The notes: generated by a model from the letters alone, not told the origin. DNA of 64,000 nt from Brevibacillus porteri (GCF_003013475.1 NZ_PXZO01000010.1:62001-126000), one strand, 5' to 3'; positions 1 through 8,516 are shown, numbered from the stretch's first letter. A program made the numbers and translations.

Positions 1-267
1 AGGATTGTAGTCCTCATAGTCCTCATAATCATACTCTTCGAAAACTTCTTCTTCCTCCGCATCCTGATCTACAACTTCTACGTATACGTTTTGATCATCA
101 TAATCGACAATGACGCCTTCAAACACTTGCCCGTCTATTGCTTCGATGCGCACTTTTTTCTCCACGTGCTCCTTGCAGATGTTGTGCACATTTTCTCGCA
201 TATCCTTTAACAGGCTGACAAACTGAATGTCAGCCTGATACAGGTTTTTATCAGAATCAGACTGCAT
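1..267 (-). CDS. Acidic small protein, 3' end outside window (partial)
   Basis: This reading frame starts at an ATG (complement of 265-267) behind a strong GGGGAGGAG ribosome site and runs off the left edge after 89 codons. Residues 1-40 look helical and mixed-charge. They are followed by a short beta-rich stretch (IDGQVFEGVIVDYDD) that could be an SH3/Sm-like barrel, then a run rich in Glu, Asp and Tyr. I do not recognise the family, and the missing C-terminus may hold the informative part. It lies 88 bp downstream of thiO on the same strand but has no visible link to thiamine synthesis. Confidence 0.7.
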   Translation of the reverse strand, partial: MQSDSDKNLYQADIQFVSLLKDMRENVHNICKEHVEKKVRIEAIDGQVFEGVIVDYDDQNVYVEVVDQDAEEEEVFEEYDYEDYEDYNP

Positions 268-355
268 GGTAACTCCTCCCCTTCTGGTGTTTCTTTATTA
301 CCATATACAAGTGCCCATGGGGAGGTTACCGGAATCTAGGCGAGACTAGCCCAAT

Positions 356-1459
356 TTACAGAAAGCGGGCAGGTAAAAATGGCAAAAGGCGCTCCGTCTC
401 CCCTTTTTCCACAAAGTCCGCCATCGATTTAGCCGTGACGGGGGAAAGCAGGATACCATTGCGAAAATGTCCACCTGCGATCGACAGACCTTCCCAGCCA
501 GGAACGGGGCCCAAGAGCGGCTTGCCATCTTGTGTCGCAGGTCGAAGTCCGCCCCAAGCCTCCAAAAAGGTAGCAGAGTGTAACGCAGGAACATACGGCA
601 TGGTCCCTTGCAGGATACTAGCTAACCCCGCCATTGTGACGTCACGCTGGAAGCCACTCTCATCCTCAGTCGCACCAATGACAATTTTTCCATCCTTTTT
701 CGGAGTGATGTAGCCTGTCGTTCCGAAAATCACCGTTCGCAATGGGATGCCCACGGACGAGACGGCCGCAATCTGTCCGCGTACAGGGCGAATCGGCACG
801 GAAATACCCAGCATCGCAAGCATCATTCCAACCCATGCTCCCGAGGAAATCACCGTCTGTGCGGCACGCAGTGACCCTGCAGAAGTCTCGATTCCGATCA
901 CTTTTCCACCTTTTACCGCAATGCCGCTCACCACGCAGCCAGATAACAGCTTCACTCCTTGCAATTGGCAAGCAGTAGCCAAGGCGCGAAGAAGCATTCG
1001 ATTGTTAATGTGTCCTTCGTACGGCGAATAGATGGCCGCTTGCACTTGATCGGTCAGAAGTGGCTCTACCTCTTTCACTTGCGCTGTATTCGAGAGCCAA
1101 TGCACAGCATGTCCCGCTTCTTTTTGCCAACGGTACTTGTCGGCGAGCTGTTGGACTTCCTCCTCATTTAACGCGACGGTCAGCAACCCCTCCAGGCTTA
1201 GCTGTACGTTTCCACCAGTCAATTCCTCCAGCTCCGCTGCCCATTCCGGGTATAGCGCAAGTGATTCCATGCCCAAATCGAGCATCGGTCCAGGTGCCGT
1301 GAATTCCTTCAAAGGAGCAAGCATTCCGGCCGCAGCAGAAGAAGCCTGACCTCCCCATTCTCCCTGCTCGACCAAGGTAACGCTCACCCCGCGCCGTGAC
1401 AGCTCGTATGCCAAGCTCAATCCGATAATTCCTCCACCCACTACCAGACAATCACTCAT
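356..1459 (-). CDS. thiO: Glycine oxidase ThiO
   Basis: A 367-residue FAD-dependent amine oxidase of the DAO fold. It oxidises glycine to iminoacetate (dehydroglycine), which supplies the thiazole ring of thiamine. The N-terminus has the dinucleotide-binding motif GGGIIG at residues 8-13, and the C-terminal GGLRPATQDGKPLLGP and GGHFRNGILLSP segments are typical of ThiO. Length matches the family (about 370). The start has a GTGAGGAG ribosome site. The gene lies downstream of a TPP riboswitch and terminator on the same strand, which supports the thiamine role. Its leader is unusually long (about 770 nt) because two long-hairpin repeats sit between terminator and start. No thiS/G/F genes follow in the window. 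Confidence 0.93.
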   Translation of the reverse strand: MSDCLVVGGGIIGLSLAYELSRRGVSVTLVEQGEWGGQASSAAAGMLAPLKEFTAPGPMLDLGMESLALYPEWAAELEELTGGNVQLSLEGLLTVALNEEEVQQLADKYRWQKEAGHAVHWLSNTAQVKEVEPLLTDQVQAAIYSPYEGHINNRMLLRALATACQLQGVKLLSGCVVSGIAVKGGKVIGIETSAGSLRAAQTVISSGAWVGMMLAMLGISVPIRPVRGQIAAVSSVGIPLRTVIFGTTGYITPKKDGKIVIGATEDESGFQRDVTMAGLASILQGTMPYVPALHSATFLEAWGGLRPATQDGKPLLGPVPGWEGLSIAGGHFRNGILLSPVTAKSMADFVEKGETERLLPFLPARFL

Positions 1460-1519
1460 CTTTTTTCTCTCCTCACTAAGTTGCGATTACTTCTAATAAA
1501 AAACGTCTTGTATGTTGCT

Positions 1520-1737
1520 GTTGTGGTGTGGAGGAAACAGGAGAAAACGCTCAGCTTCTAGGGCCACCCCCTGCGGGATTGACGGCACGACTCCATGCAA
1601 AAAGCGAAACCGCGTCCAAAGTGGTCTCTTCAGGATGCATTTCAGAGGTGGACGCTTAAGAGCGTGTTTCGCTTTTTGCATTCCGTCTCGGTCGGTGTCC
1701 CTAAGATCTTCGCTTATTTCTCCTGTTTCCTCTACGA
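1520..1737 (+). repeat. Long-hairpin repeat, copy A1
   Basis: The outer stem pairs GAGGAAACAGGAGAAA (1531-1546) with TTTCTCCTGTTTCCTC near 1717-1732. Inside, TAGGG/CCCTA, a 16-bp stem ATGCAAAAAGCGAAAC (from about 1594) and GCGTCCA/TGGACGC form nested helices. It is closely related to copy A2 at 16.9 kb. It lies antisense inside the thiO leader and faces copy B1. Confidence 0.85.
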
Positions 1738-1801
1738 GCTTTTCGTGTTATCCGATTTTTTAAAGATTTTTAATTAATGAAGAACGCAATCAGTTACGCC
1801 A

Positions 1802-2008
1802 GAGAAGAATATTTCCAGACGTAGCGACTTGTGGAGTCCTACTGAGCGGAGAAGGGATGAGCGGGCAAAAGAAACGCAACGTGCCCGGACTACGAAGCGG
1901 CTACCACTTTTGCGTTTCCCCGCGAATCCCTTCGGAGCGGGCAGTCTTGACCCCCAGCAGGACGGAGCCTGGAGCCTAGACTGGAAATATTCTTCTCTCC
2001 ACTACAGC
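1802..2008 (-). repeat. Long-hairpin repeat, copy B1
   Basis: On the minus strand it begins GTAGTGGAG and closes with a perfect 17-bp outer stem, GAGAAGAATATTTCCAG with CTGGAAATATTCTTCTC. Inner stems AAGGGAT/ATCCCTT and GCGGG/CCCGC are visible. It is related to B2 (17.2 kb) and B3 (61.2 kb) and has the same sense as the thiO transcript. Confidence 0.85.
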
Positions 2009-2024
2009 CACGCATAACTCCATA

Positions 2025-2063
2025 ACAAAAAGCCCACCCGTTCCTGAGCAGGAAAAGGTGGGC
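2025..2063 (-). terminator. Intrinsic terminator of the TPP riboswitch
   Basis: On the minus strand AGCCCACC and GGTGGGCT flank a loop and are followed by TTTTTGTT. It lies about 50 nt past the TPP aptamer, so it is the likely off-switch for thiO. Confidence 0.85.
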
Positions 2064-2106
2064 TACATACGCATAGGTAACAATAAGCAAAAAGCGCAGT
2101 CTGCCG

Positions 2107-2205
2107 GCAACCGTATCCCTGCGCCGGCATGATCCGGATCAGGTGCAATGGGTCGATGGTCGATTGCTTCCATCCTCTCAGCCCCGCATGAAGGACTCCC
2201 CAAGT
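2107..2205 (-). promoter_or_regulatory. TPP riboswitch (THI element)
   Basis: The minus strand carries the conserved aptamer blocks in order: GGGGAGTCC, GGGGCTGAGAGGATGG, ACCCATTGCACCTGATC and GGATCATGCCGGCGCAGGGA. Two GCCGGC blocks (one in the aptamer 3' arm, one about 14 nt further on) can pair and probably form the switching helix. It binds thiamine pyrophosphate, and the terminator at 2025-2063 would then shut off thiO. Confidence 0.95.
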
Positions 2206-2233
2206 TGCTTGTTTATTATGATATTCCTTTGTA

Positions 2234-2263
2234 AGTATAGTCCTCTTTACAACCATCTGACAA
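2234..2263 (-). promoter_or_regulatory. Sigma-A promoter for the TPP riboswitch-thiO transcript
   Basis: On the minus strand TTGTCA (2258-2263) and TATACT (2234-2239) are separated by 18 bp. They lie just upstream of the aptamer and downstream of pgi. Confidence 0.7.
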
Positions 2264-2276
2264 GCACGTCCGCTGG

Positions 2277-3866
2277 TTAATCCTCATCCTTCACATCGTA
2301 GCTCTCTGGAATCGGGTCATGACGCGCGGCATCCTCGAACTCCCGGAGCTTGCGAATTTCCTCCAGATGATGATTGAATTGCTCTTTGTTGATGATGTAC
2401 TCATTGCCGTCATGGACAGCACGGATGCGACCCTGCTTGATTTTTTCCATAATAAACGTCTCGGGAAGCTCCAAATAAGCAGCTGTCTCCTCGACGGTCA
2501 AATACGTCTTATTCTCTCGCAATCTAGCCTCCAGTTCCGCTTTCTGCCGCTCGTAGCCTGGCTTGCCCAGCAAGGCAAACATATTGGCTTTGTACGCCTC
2601 CACCCCTGGCTGATCAAACGGATTGACGCCCAGCAAATAGCCGCTGATTCCGCATGCCTTTTCAAAAAAGTAAATCAGTCCACCGAGATAGTAAGCTGTC
2701 GCCTCCGGTATTTCCACAAGCAGATTCGGTACACCGCCGTCCACATGGGCCAGCACCGTTCCCTCGAAAGCTTTTTTATTGACATACCCCATTCGTTTGC
2801 CAGTCAAAAAATTCAACCCATCGACGTCAGCGGGGTCCTCCTGGACTGTCAAATCCACAGCAGGCTTCGTCACAGACACAACGGTCTCAAACAAATGCCT
2901 CATGCCGTCCTGTATGTATTGGCCCAACGAATGCAAGTCCGTTGAAAACTCGGCAGAAGCCGGAAAAATCCCTTTGCCATCCTTACCCTCCGATTCCCCG
3001 AAGAGCTGCTTCCACCACTCCGCAAAGTAGCGAAACTGCGGCTCATAGCTAACCAACAGCTCCACTGTCTTGCCTTTTCGATAGAGTGCATTGCGAATCG
3101 CCGCATACTGATAGCACGGATTATCGCGCAAATCCATGACCATGTACCGTTCGCGTGCATCCTTTGCCCCTTGCATGAGTGCATCCATGTTCGCCCCGCT
3201 TACAGCGATCGGCAACAATCCAACCGCGGTCAGGACTGAATATCGCCCTCCGATATCATCTGGAATGACAAAGCATTCATAGCCTTCGTCACCCGCCAGC
3301 TTTTTCAGGGCTCCCCGCTGTTTATCGGTCGTAATGTAAATTCGTTTTTTGGCCTCTTCACGTCCATATTTCTTTTCCAGCCATTCCCGAAAAAGTCGAA
3401 ATGCGATAGCTGGCTCTGTCGTCGTGCCCGATTTTGAGATGACGTTGATAGACACATTTTTTCCTTCTAATACGTCCATCAGATGAGAGATATAAATCGG
3501 ACTAATATTGTTGCCCACAAAATAAATCTCTGGAGAACGTCGCTTGGACTTCGGCAGCAAATTGTAGAAGCTGTGGCCCAAAATGTCAAGCACCGCTTTT
3601 GCGCCTAGATACGAGCCTCCGATGCCAATCACCAAAAGCACATCCGAATTCGATTGAATCCGGGCTGACGCTTGGCGAATTCGTTCATACTCGTCCCGGT
3701 CGTATTGTTCCGGCCAATCGACCCACCCAAGATAATCTTTTCCAGGTCCAGTCCTTGCATGAAGCATTTGATGCGCAATTTCGATCGCTGGAGAAAGCTG
3801 CTCCCACTCATGCTGTTTGACAAAGACTCGAGCGTTGGCGTAATCAAAACGAATCGTTTTGTTCAT
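2277..3866 (-). CDS. pgi: Glucose-6-phosphate isomerase with C-terminal excisionase-type HTH extension
   Basis: Interconverts glucose-6-phosphate and fructose-6-phosphate in glycolysis and gluconeogenesis. The isomerase domain (about 1-450) shows [22 protein letters not shown] and [14 protein letters not shown], which contains the catalytic Glu. It matches Bacillus Pgi, which ends near residue 450. This protein continues in frame to 529. Residues 455-500 ([19 protein letters not shown], then [20 protein letters not shown]) look like an excisionase/HTH_17 helix-turn-helix, and an acidic tail follows. The start has a GGAGGGGAG ribosome site. The isomerase call is near certain; DNA binding by the extension is inference. 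Confidence 0.95.
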   Translation of the reverse strand: MNKTIRFDYANARVFVKQHEWEQLSPAIEIAHQMLHARTGPGKDYLGWVDWPEQYDRDEYERIRQASARIQSNSDVLLVIGIGGSYLGAKAVLDILGHSFYNLLPKSKRRSPEIYFVGNNISPIYISHLMDVLEGKNVSINVISKSGTTTEPAIAFRLFREWLEKKYGREEAKKRIYITTDKQRGALKKLAGDEGYECFVIPDDIGGRYSVLTAVGLLPIAVSGANMDALMQGAKDARERYMVMDLRDNPCYQYAAIRNALYRKGKTVELLVSYEPQFRYFAEWWKQLFGESEGKDGKGIFPASAEFSTDLHSLGQYIQDGMRHLFETVVSVTKPAVDLTVQEDPADVDGLNFLTGKRMGYVNKKAFEGTVLAHVDGGVPNLLVEIPEATAYYLGGLIYFFEKACGISGYLLGVNPFDQPGVEAYKANMFALLGKPGYERQKAELEARLRENKTYLTVEETAAYLELPETFIMEKIKQGRIRAVHDGNEYIINKEQFNHHLEEIRKLREFEDAARHDPIPESYDVKDED

Positions 3867-4076
3867 AGCTCCCCTCCGAGGAACGTCATCTCATCTTTAT
3901 CTATGATATCACGGCAAATGGCGGCAAAGAACTTTCCGACAAAACGTATCAAAATGCGTTTAATTATGTCCAAAATGTGAACATTCGTCATTTCATGTTA
4001 CCTTTTTCCAGTACTACCGTAAAAACCTTTCGAGCAATGAAATAATATGGTTCTTACCAAAGCAAGGAGAATGAAC

Positions 4077-5354
4077 ATGAAAAAACGATGGTGGATCATC
4101 GGTTCCGTCGTAGTCCTCCTGGGCATCGGGGGTGTTGCGTTTTCTATGATGGGATCGCAACAAGCTATGGGAATGCCTGTCAACATCGGCGCACCTACGA
4201 AATCAGCTTTGGAAAGCAAGGTTTTGACATCAGGGCTCGTCACCGTAGAAGACAAGCTCAAACAGTACGCCAACGTCACCGGAACCTTACGCGAGTTTGT
4301 CGTCAAAGAAGGCGACAAGGTGAAAAAGGGACAAGTGATCGCGAAAATCGACACGTCCGATGTCGATAGCCGAATCCTCGAGATGGACGCGCAAATGGAA
4401 TTGGCCAAAGCCAACCTCGCCAAGGCACAAATCGGCAACGAGCCGGAAGAAGTCGCACAGGACCAAGAACGTGTCTCCCAAGCCCAGCGTGAATACGATG
4501 CGGCAAAGCGAGAATATGATCGGATGAATCAATTATTCACTTCTGGGGCTTCCACCCAGCAAGAGCTGGACAAGTTGAAATCACAAATGGATAGCGCTCT
4601 ATCTACGCTGAATGTCGCCAAGCAACAGCTCGCTCTCAAGCAAAAGGGGCCACGTAAGGAAGACATTGCCGCTCAGCAAGCCCAAATCAACAAGCTGAAT
4701 GTAGAAAAAGCTCAGCTGAATAAAGAACGAGTCCAAAGTGTCGTCGTGGCACCTATGGATGGAACCGTCATTGGCGTTGCAGCTGATAACGGTCAATACG
4801 TCAACAAGGGAACGGAAATCTTGACCCTTGCCAATCTAAACAATCTGTTGATTGAAGCAGACATCAACGAATCCGATGTCAACAAGCTCAAAATGGGTCA
4901 ATCTGCCACGATTGAAGGCGTGACACTCGGAAAGAAAAAGCTGAATGCGGCAGTAGCTCGCATCTCTCCAACAGCGACCACTACTGCCACCAAGTCGGGG
5001 CAAGGTGAAAAAACACGCGTCAAAGTCACCCTCAAGCCAGCTGGAGATCTATCTGCTTTGAAGCCGGGCTTCCATGTTGACATCAACATCTCCGTGGAAA
5101 AAATCGATAATGCCATGCAAGTGCCAATCGAAGCTATACAGCAAGATGCTGACGGCAGTACCTTTGTCTGGGTATCTGCTAATGGTGTTGCGAAAAAGCA
5201 AAAGGTCGAAACTGGTATGGAAAATGAGTTGTTCACTCACGTCAAGTCTGGACTTAACGGTGATGAGCAAGTGATTTTAGGCCCTGTCGAATCCCTGACT
5301 GAAGGAGCTCCTATCATGCCAATGAGTGGCGGCGGCGCACCAATGGGTATGTAA
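4077..5354 (+). CDS. Efflux periplasmic-adaptor-like (HlyD/MacA family) protein, YknX-type
   Basis: A membrane-fusion-type adaptor of about 425 residues for the ABC exporter encoded next. The N-terminal membrane anchor is WWIIGSVVVLLGIGGVAF. It is followed by a biotinyl-lipoyl half-domain (KVKKGQVIAKIDTSDVD), a long coiled-coil hairpin (about 100-215), the second lipoyl half (VVAPMDGTVIGVAADNGQYV) and a C-terminal beta domain. The start at 4077 is chosen because GGAGA lies 7 nt upstream; an ATG at 4047 lacks a good site. The gene leads a three-gene operon equivalent to B. subtilis yknXYZ, where the exporter defends against a toxic peptide. The substrate here is unknown. Confidence 0.9.
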   Translation: MKKRWWIIGSVVVLLGIGGVAFSMMGSQQAMGMPVNIGAPTKSALESKVLTSGLVTVEDKLKQYANVTGTLREFVVKEGDKVKKGQVIAKIDTSDVDSRILEMDAQMELAKANLAKAQIGNEPEEVAQDQERVSQAQREYDAAKREYDRMNQLFTSGASTQQELDKLKSQMDSALSTLNVAKQQLALKQKGPRKEDIAAQQAQINKLNVEKAQLNKERVQSVVVAPMDGTVIGVAADNGQYVNKGTEILTLANLNNLLIEADINESDVNKLKMGQSATIEGVTLGKKKLNAAVARISPTATTTATKSGQGEKTRVKVTLKPAGDLSALKPGFHVDINISVEKIDNAMQVPIEAIQQDADGSTFVWVSANGVAKKQKVETGMENELFTHVKSGLNGDEQVILGPVESLTEGAPIMPMSGGGAPMGM

Positions 5355-5380
5355 CACGTAAAGAAGGAGGTCAGCCGACG

Positions 5381-6100
5381 ATGCTTCATGTAGAAGGCTT
5401 GACGAAAGCATACAAGACGGGTGATACCGTACTGCCCATCTTAAAAGGTGTCTCCCTGCTGGTGGAACAAGGCGAATTCGTTGCCATCATGGGGCCATCA
5501 GGATCAGGGAAATCGACGTTTATGAACATGCTGGGCTGCCTGGATCGTCCAGATTCGGGTTCGTACATGCTAGACGGCATTGAGGTTAGCAGTCTGAAGG
5601 ATACGGAGCTCGCCGTCGTTCGCAACCAAAAGATCGGCTTTGTGTTCCAATCGTTTAATCTACTCGCCCGCTCTAGCTCCTTGCACAATGTAGAGCTGCC
5701 GATGATGTACGCGAATGTCAGCCGCTCAGAACGGCGCAAACGGGCTACAGAAGCGCTCAAACGGGTGGGGTTGGCTGAACGCATGGACCATAAACCAACC
5801 CAGCTATCCGGTGGTCAAAAACAGCGTGTAGCGATTGCCAGAGCACTAGTCAATAAACCAGCCATCCTGTTGGCAGACGAACCGACGGGAAATCTGGACA
5901 GCCGCTCCGGGGTCGAAATCATGGCCATGTTTCAGGAACTGCATGCGCAGGGCGTTACGATCATTCTCGTTACCCACGAATTGGATATCGCCCAGCACGC
6001 TGAGCGGATTGTGACTTTCAAGGATGGCGTGATCATTCGCGATGAAAAGGTTACGGAGCGGATATTCTCCAAGCCGTCTGACGAGGTGATTGTCACATGA
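5381..6100 (+). CDS. ABC exporter ATPase, MacB/LolD type (YknY-like)
   Basis: A 239-residue nucleotide-binding subunit. Walker A GPSGSGKST is at residues 38-46, then VFQSFNLL (Q-loop), LSGGQKQR signature, ILLADEPTGNLD (Walker B and D-loop) and the switch His in VTHELD. The sequence class is that of ATPases driving FtsX-like permeases. A GAAGGAGG site lies before the ATG. The stop overlaps the next start by ATGA, so translation is probably coupled. It partners with the adaptor upstream and the permease downstream. Confidence 0.93.
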   Translation: MLHVEGLTKAYKTGDTVLPILKGVSLLVEQGEFVAIMGPSGSGKSTFMNMLGCLDRPDSGSYMLDGIEVSSLKDTELAVVRNQKIGFVFQSFNLLARSSSLHNVELPMMYANVSRSERRKRATEALKRVGLAERMDHKPTQLSGGQKQRVAIARALVNKPAILLADEPTGNLDSRSGVEIMAMFQELHAQGVTIILVTHELDIAQHAERIVTFKDGVIIRDEKVTERIFSKPSDEVIVT

Positions 6101-7284
6101 ATTTTATGGAAAGCTTTAACACCGCCGTGGAGGGTATCTGGGCGAATAAAATGCGCTCGATCTTGACCATGCTCGGGATCATCATCGGGATTACCTCCGT
6201 CATTGTCGTCACGGCACTCGGTGAAGGTGGACAGAGAGCCATCAACGAAGAGATGGAAAAGTTCGGGCAGAACACGTTTAACGTCTTCATCAATTGGGAG
6301 ACAAAAGAAGAGATAGCCTCAGAAGATATGACCGTAGAAGATACCGAGGTGCTCGGCAGGATTAGTCCCGCCATCGAATACATCGTGCCTTCCAACTCCA
6401 GTACGATTGATTTGAAAGGTCCGAAAAAAGAAGAGCGCGTCAACCTCACTGCCTCCACTGCTGATTATTTTTCGATGCAATCAACATTGAAGGTGGCAAA
6501 AGGGCGACTTTTCACCGAGGTCGATGACAAAGAGCAACGCGCCGTCATCGTCCTAGAGGAGGCTCTTGCCCAAAAGCTGTTCGGTCAAATGAGCCCGATT
6601 GGTCAGCGTGTTCGCTGGGGGAATCAATCTCTCGTCGTAATTGGGACGTACACGGAAGAGAAGTTCAAGTTCGATATGGCAACGAGCTATGGAGCAATTA
6701 TTCCCATCCGTTACGAAATGAGTCTGCAGGAAGAGCCTTCTGTCCAAATGATCATGGGAAAAGCGATCGACAAAGCCTCTGTCGAACCAGCCATGCAGCA
6801 GGTCAAACAGTACTTGAGCCGCAAGCATCAAAAGGAAGACCATTACAGCGTTCGCAGCATGCAAGAATCAATGGATCAGTTTAATCAAATGACGGGCACC
6901 TTGACGCTGATCTTCAGTATCATCGCAGGAATCTCCCTCGTGGTTGGCGGCGTCGGCGTTATGAACATCATGCTCGTATCCGTGACAGAGCGTACTCGCG
7001 AAATCGGGATTCGCAAAGCATTAGGGGCACGCCGTCGAGATATTTTGATTCAGTTTTTGATTGAATCGGTCATCGTCTGCTTGATCGGTGGATTAATCGG
7101 GGTGTTGTTTGGCCTTGGTATTGCTTCGATCATCGCCTATTTTGCACAGTTGCCGCCGCTTATGTCCTGGAACAGCGTGTTTATCGCATTCGGCTTCTCC
7201 AGTGCCATCGGTATATTCTTCGGCCTTTATCCGGCCAATAAGGCAGCCAAGCTCGATCCAATCGAAGCACTGCGTTACGAATAA
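6097..7284 (+). CDS. ABC exporter permease, MacB/FtsX type (YknZ-like)
   Basis: A 395-residue permease with one N-terminal membrane helix (SILTMLGIIIGITSVIVVTA), a large extracytoplasmic MacB_PCD domain (about 45-265) and three C-terminal helices. The FtsX signature VTERTREIGIRKALGARRRD is present, as is a final PIEALRYE. This is the fold of mechanotransmission exporters that move peptides, lipids or antibiotics without a substrate path through the membrane core. It overlaps the ATPase gene by 4 bp and ends at a strong terminator. Confidence 0.92.
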   Translation: MNFMESFNTAVEGIWANKMRSILTMLGIIIGITSVIVVTALGEGGQRAINEEMEKFGQNTFNVFINWETKEEIASEDMTVEDTEVLGRISPAIEYIVPSNSSTIDLKGPKKEERVNLTASTADYFSMQSTLKVAKGRLFTEVDDKEQRAVIVLEEALAQKLFGQMSPIGQRVRWGNQSLVVIGTYTEEKFKFDMATSYGAIIPIRYEMSLQEEPSVQMIMGKAIDKASVEPAMQQVKQYLSRKHQKEDHYSVRSMQESMDQFNQMTGTLTLIFSIIAGISLVVGGVGVMNIMLVSVTERTREIGIRKALGARRRDILIQFLIESVIVCLIGGLIGVLFGLGIASIIAYFAQLPPLMSWNSVFIAFGFSSAIGIFFGLYPANKAAKLDPIEALRYE

Positions 7285-7287
7285 GGA

Positions 7288-7330
7288 AAAAACAAGCACC
7301 TGTAAGCTCTCTAGCTACAGGTGCTTGTTT
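7288..7330 (+). terminator. Bidirectional terminator after the MacAB-type operon
   Basis: A 15-bp perfect stem, AAACAAGCACCTGTA/TACAGGTGCTTGTTT, with T runs on both strands. It also ends the small convergent gene at 7329. Confidence 0.85.
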
Positions 7331-7505
7331 ATGTTGGCAACGTATCTGTTACCAGCTTCAAAAGAAAAAAAAGCGCAATCCCCACGCTCGCGACTGTCCA
7401 CCAGAGCGGCTTGCTGTCAGCCTTTTCTGCCTTGTAGATCCCGATTAACTTCCAGGTACCCACCGCCACGCACAAGAGGCTAAACAGGAGCAGGATTGTC
7501 CCCAT
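7329..7505 (-). CDS. Small two-helix membrane protein (58 aa)
   Basis: ATG at 7505 (minus) follows a GGGAGGGAGG ribosome site. The 58-residue product is MGTILLLFSLLCVAVGTWKL..., with two hydrophobic segments (about 3-22 and 37-52) separated by a short charged loop IYKAEKADSK. The stop codon falls in the shared terminator. I do not recognise the family. The good ribosome site and membrane pattern make it a credible gene despite its size. Confidence 0.65.
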   Translation of the reverse strand: MGTILLLFSLLCVAVGTWKLIGIYKAEKADSKPLWWTVASVGIALFFLLKLVTDTLPT

Positions 7506-7553
7506 GACCTCCCTCCCCTCACTCCTAGCTATATGGGGATGAGAGGGAAAAAA

Positions 7554-7700
7554 TCACTTCTTCGGATCCTTTTTGCCCAATCGACCGAGGACCATTCGGC
7601 CCCGTTCCTTGATGGACTCGTCCTTGATATCTTGTTGACGCTTTTTCATCAAACCGTTTTTGGAAGTATCCGGTCGGTCCGTTTGCCGTCCATCTCGCAT
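7554..7700 (-). CDS. Small basic hypothetical protein (48 aa)
   Basis: The ATG at 7700 overlaps the stop of the preceding DUF3886 gene as TAATG, suggesting translational coupling. The product is very hydrophilic and basic (MRDGRQTDRPDTSKNGLMKK, ending GRLGKKDPKK) with no membrane segment or recognisable domain. The case rests on the overlap and codon continuity, so the function is unknown. Confidence 0.5.
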   Translation of the reverse strand: MRDGRQTDRPDTSKNGLMKKRQQDIKDESIKERGRMVLGRLGKKDPKK

Positions 7701-7972
7701 TAGCTGTACTTGCCTCCGCTTTTTTTCTCGTAATCGTCCAAAAGCTCAGCAAAGCCCTTGTTGCGCTCGCGTTCTTCCTGCTCCCGGCGCTTTTGTTCGG
7801 CTGCTTCCTTCTCTTTGCGCTCGCCTTCTGTCTTCATGTCTTTTTCAAGCTGCTTGAGTGCTCCGAGCGCATCTGCATTCAGCATATCCTTCAAACTGTT
7901 CAATCCACTTTTCACGTCTACCGTAGTTGTTGTCTCTGCTTGACGCTGTGGTTTTCGTTGTTTTTTCGCCAT
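7700..7972 (-). CDS. DUF3886 family protein (YqkK-like)
   Basis: A 90-residue charged helical protein starting MAKKQRKPQRQAE. The core SGLNSLKDMLNADALGALKQ is followed by a long Glu/Lys/Arg-rich helix (about 45-80) and the ending LDDYEKKSGGKYS. This layout matches small Bacillus YqkK/DUF3886 proteins of unknown function. The start at 7972 is preferred over an upstream ATG at 8053 because the family begins MAKK. The next gene overlaps its stop. Confidence 0.7.
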   Translation of the reverse strand: MAKKQRKPQRQAETTTTVDVKSGLNSLKDMLNADALGALKQLEKDMKTEGERKEKEAAEQKRREQEERERNKGFAELLDDYEKKSGGKYS

Positions 7973-8032
7973 TGAAATTTGCCACCCTTTCCCTATCCTC
8001 ATTCTGTCCTCATTCTCTGGCCCCATCCGGGT

Positions 8033-8039
8033 CATACTA
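8033..8039 (+). promoter_or_regulatory. Possible sigma-G type -10 element for the sspK-like gene
   Basis: CATACTA matches the forespore sigma-G -10 consensus and lies about 30 nt upstream of the sspK-like start. The -35 is not convincing, so this is tentative. Confidence 0.35.
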
Positions 8040-8070
8040 TCTTCATCTTTCACAAAGAGGAGGACATCAC

Positions 8071-8202
8071 ATGGTTCGCAACAAAGAAAAAGATTTTGGA
8101 AAAACTGCTGAAATCCGAGGACCCAAAGCCCAATCCGAGGCTGTCCGCTCTGACGGCTCCATTAATAGTGAACCACAAGAAAGGCTAAAAGAAAACCGCT
8201 AA
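8071..8202 (+). CDS. sspK: Small acid-soluble spore protein K-like
   Basis: A 43-residue hydrophilic protein, MVRNKEKDFGKTAEIRGPKA ... DGSINSEPQERLKENR. Its MVRNKxKxF opening and xPQERxxxN end match SspK-type minor spore proteins of Bacillales (about 50 residues, made in the forespore). AGGAGG lies 7 nt upstream of the ATG. A terminator hairpin follows the stop. The gene is monocistronic and diverges from the DUF3886 gene. The middle is shorter than in B. subtilis. Confidence 0.75.
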   Translation: MVRNKEKDFGKTAEIRGPKAQSEAVRSDGSINSEPQERLKENR

Positions 8203-8203
8203 C

Positions 8204-8245
8204 AAAAAAACCGCCGGGCAGCCATTATGCTCGGCGATTTTTATT
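8204..8245 (+). terminator. Terminator of the sspK-like gene
   Basis: CGCCGGGC (8212-8219) pairs with GCTCGGCG (8229-8236) and is followed by a T-rich run. Confidence 0.75.
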
Positions 8246-8306
8246 CTTTCTAAAGTTTGATGAGTCTAGGGTGAGTGTAATCTCATGAGAATGAAACTAA
8301 ATCAAT

Positions 8307-8405
8307 TTGGAAAAGCGGAAACAGTTCATTGGAGAGCTACGCGAAGAAATTATACAGCAGGAAAGAATCATCAAATTAATCGAGTCCTATAAGCCTACAA
8401 ATTGA
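8307..8405 (+). other. Possible small ORF or gene remnant (32 codons, TTG start)
   Basis: The frame reads EKRKQFIGELREEIIQQERI then IKLIESYKPTN, an amphipathic helix-like string with natural-looking codon use. Its only in-frame start is TTG without a good ribosome site. An ATG upstream (MKLNQFG) is one base out of frame, so this may be a frameshifted small gene. The rest of 8246-8483 shows nothing else. Confidence 0.3.
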
Positions 8406-8483
8406 GGATTCGGGCGTTTGTTTGCATAATATTGTGACAGACGAAGATGAGGGTTTGCCACTCACTGGCTGGCTGCGTTACTG

Positions 8484-8516
8484 TATACAAAAAGCCGATT
8501 GCAAAAACAATCGGCT
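8484..8516 (-). terminator. Orphan terminator-like hairpin
   Basis: A perfect 9-bp stem AGCCGATTG/CAATCGGCT is followed by TTTTTGT when read on the minus strand. No minus-strand gene is evident just upstream. Confidence 0.5.

Noticed and set aside
2319..2945. A 208-codon ORF antisense to pgi
   Set aside because: Codon pattern and position mark it as a shadow of pgi; no ribosome site or family match.
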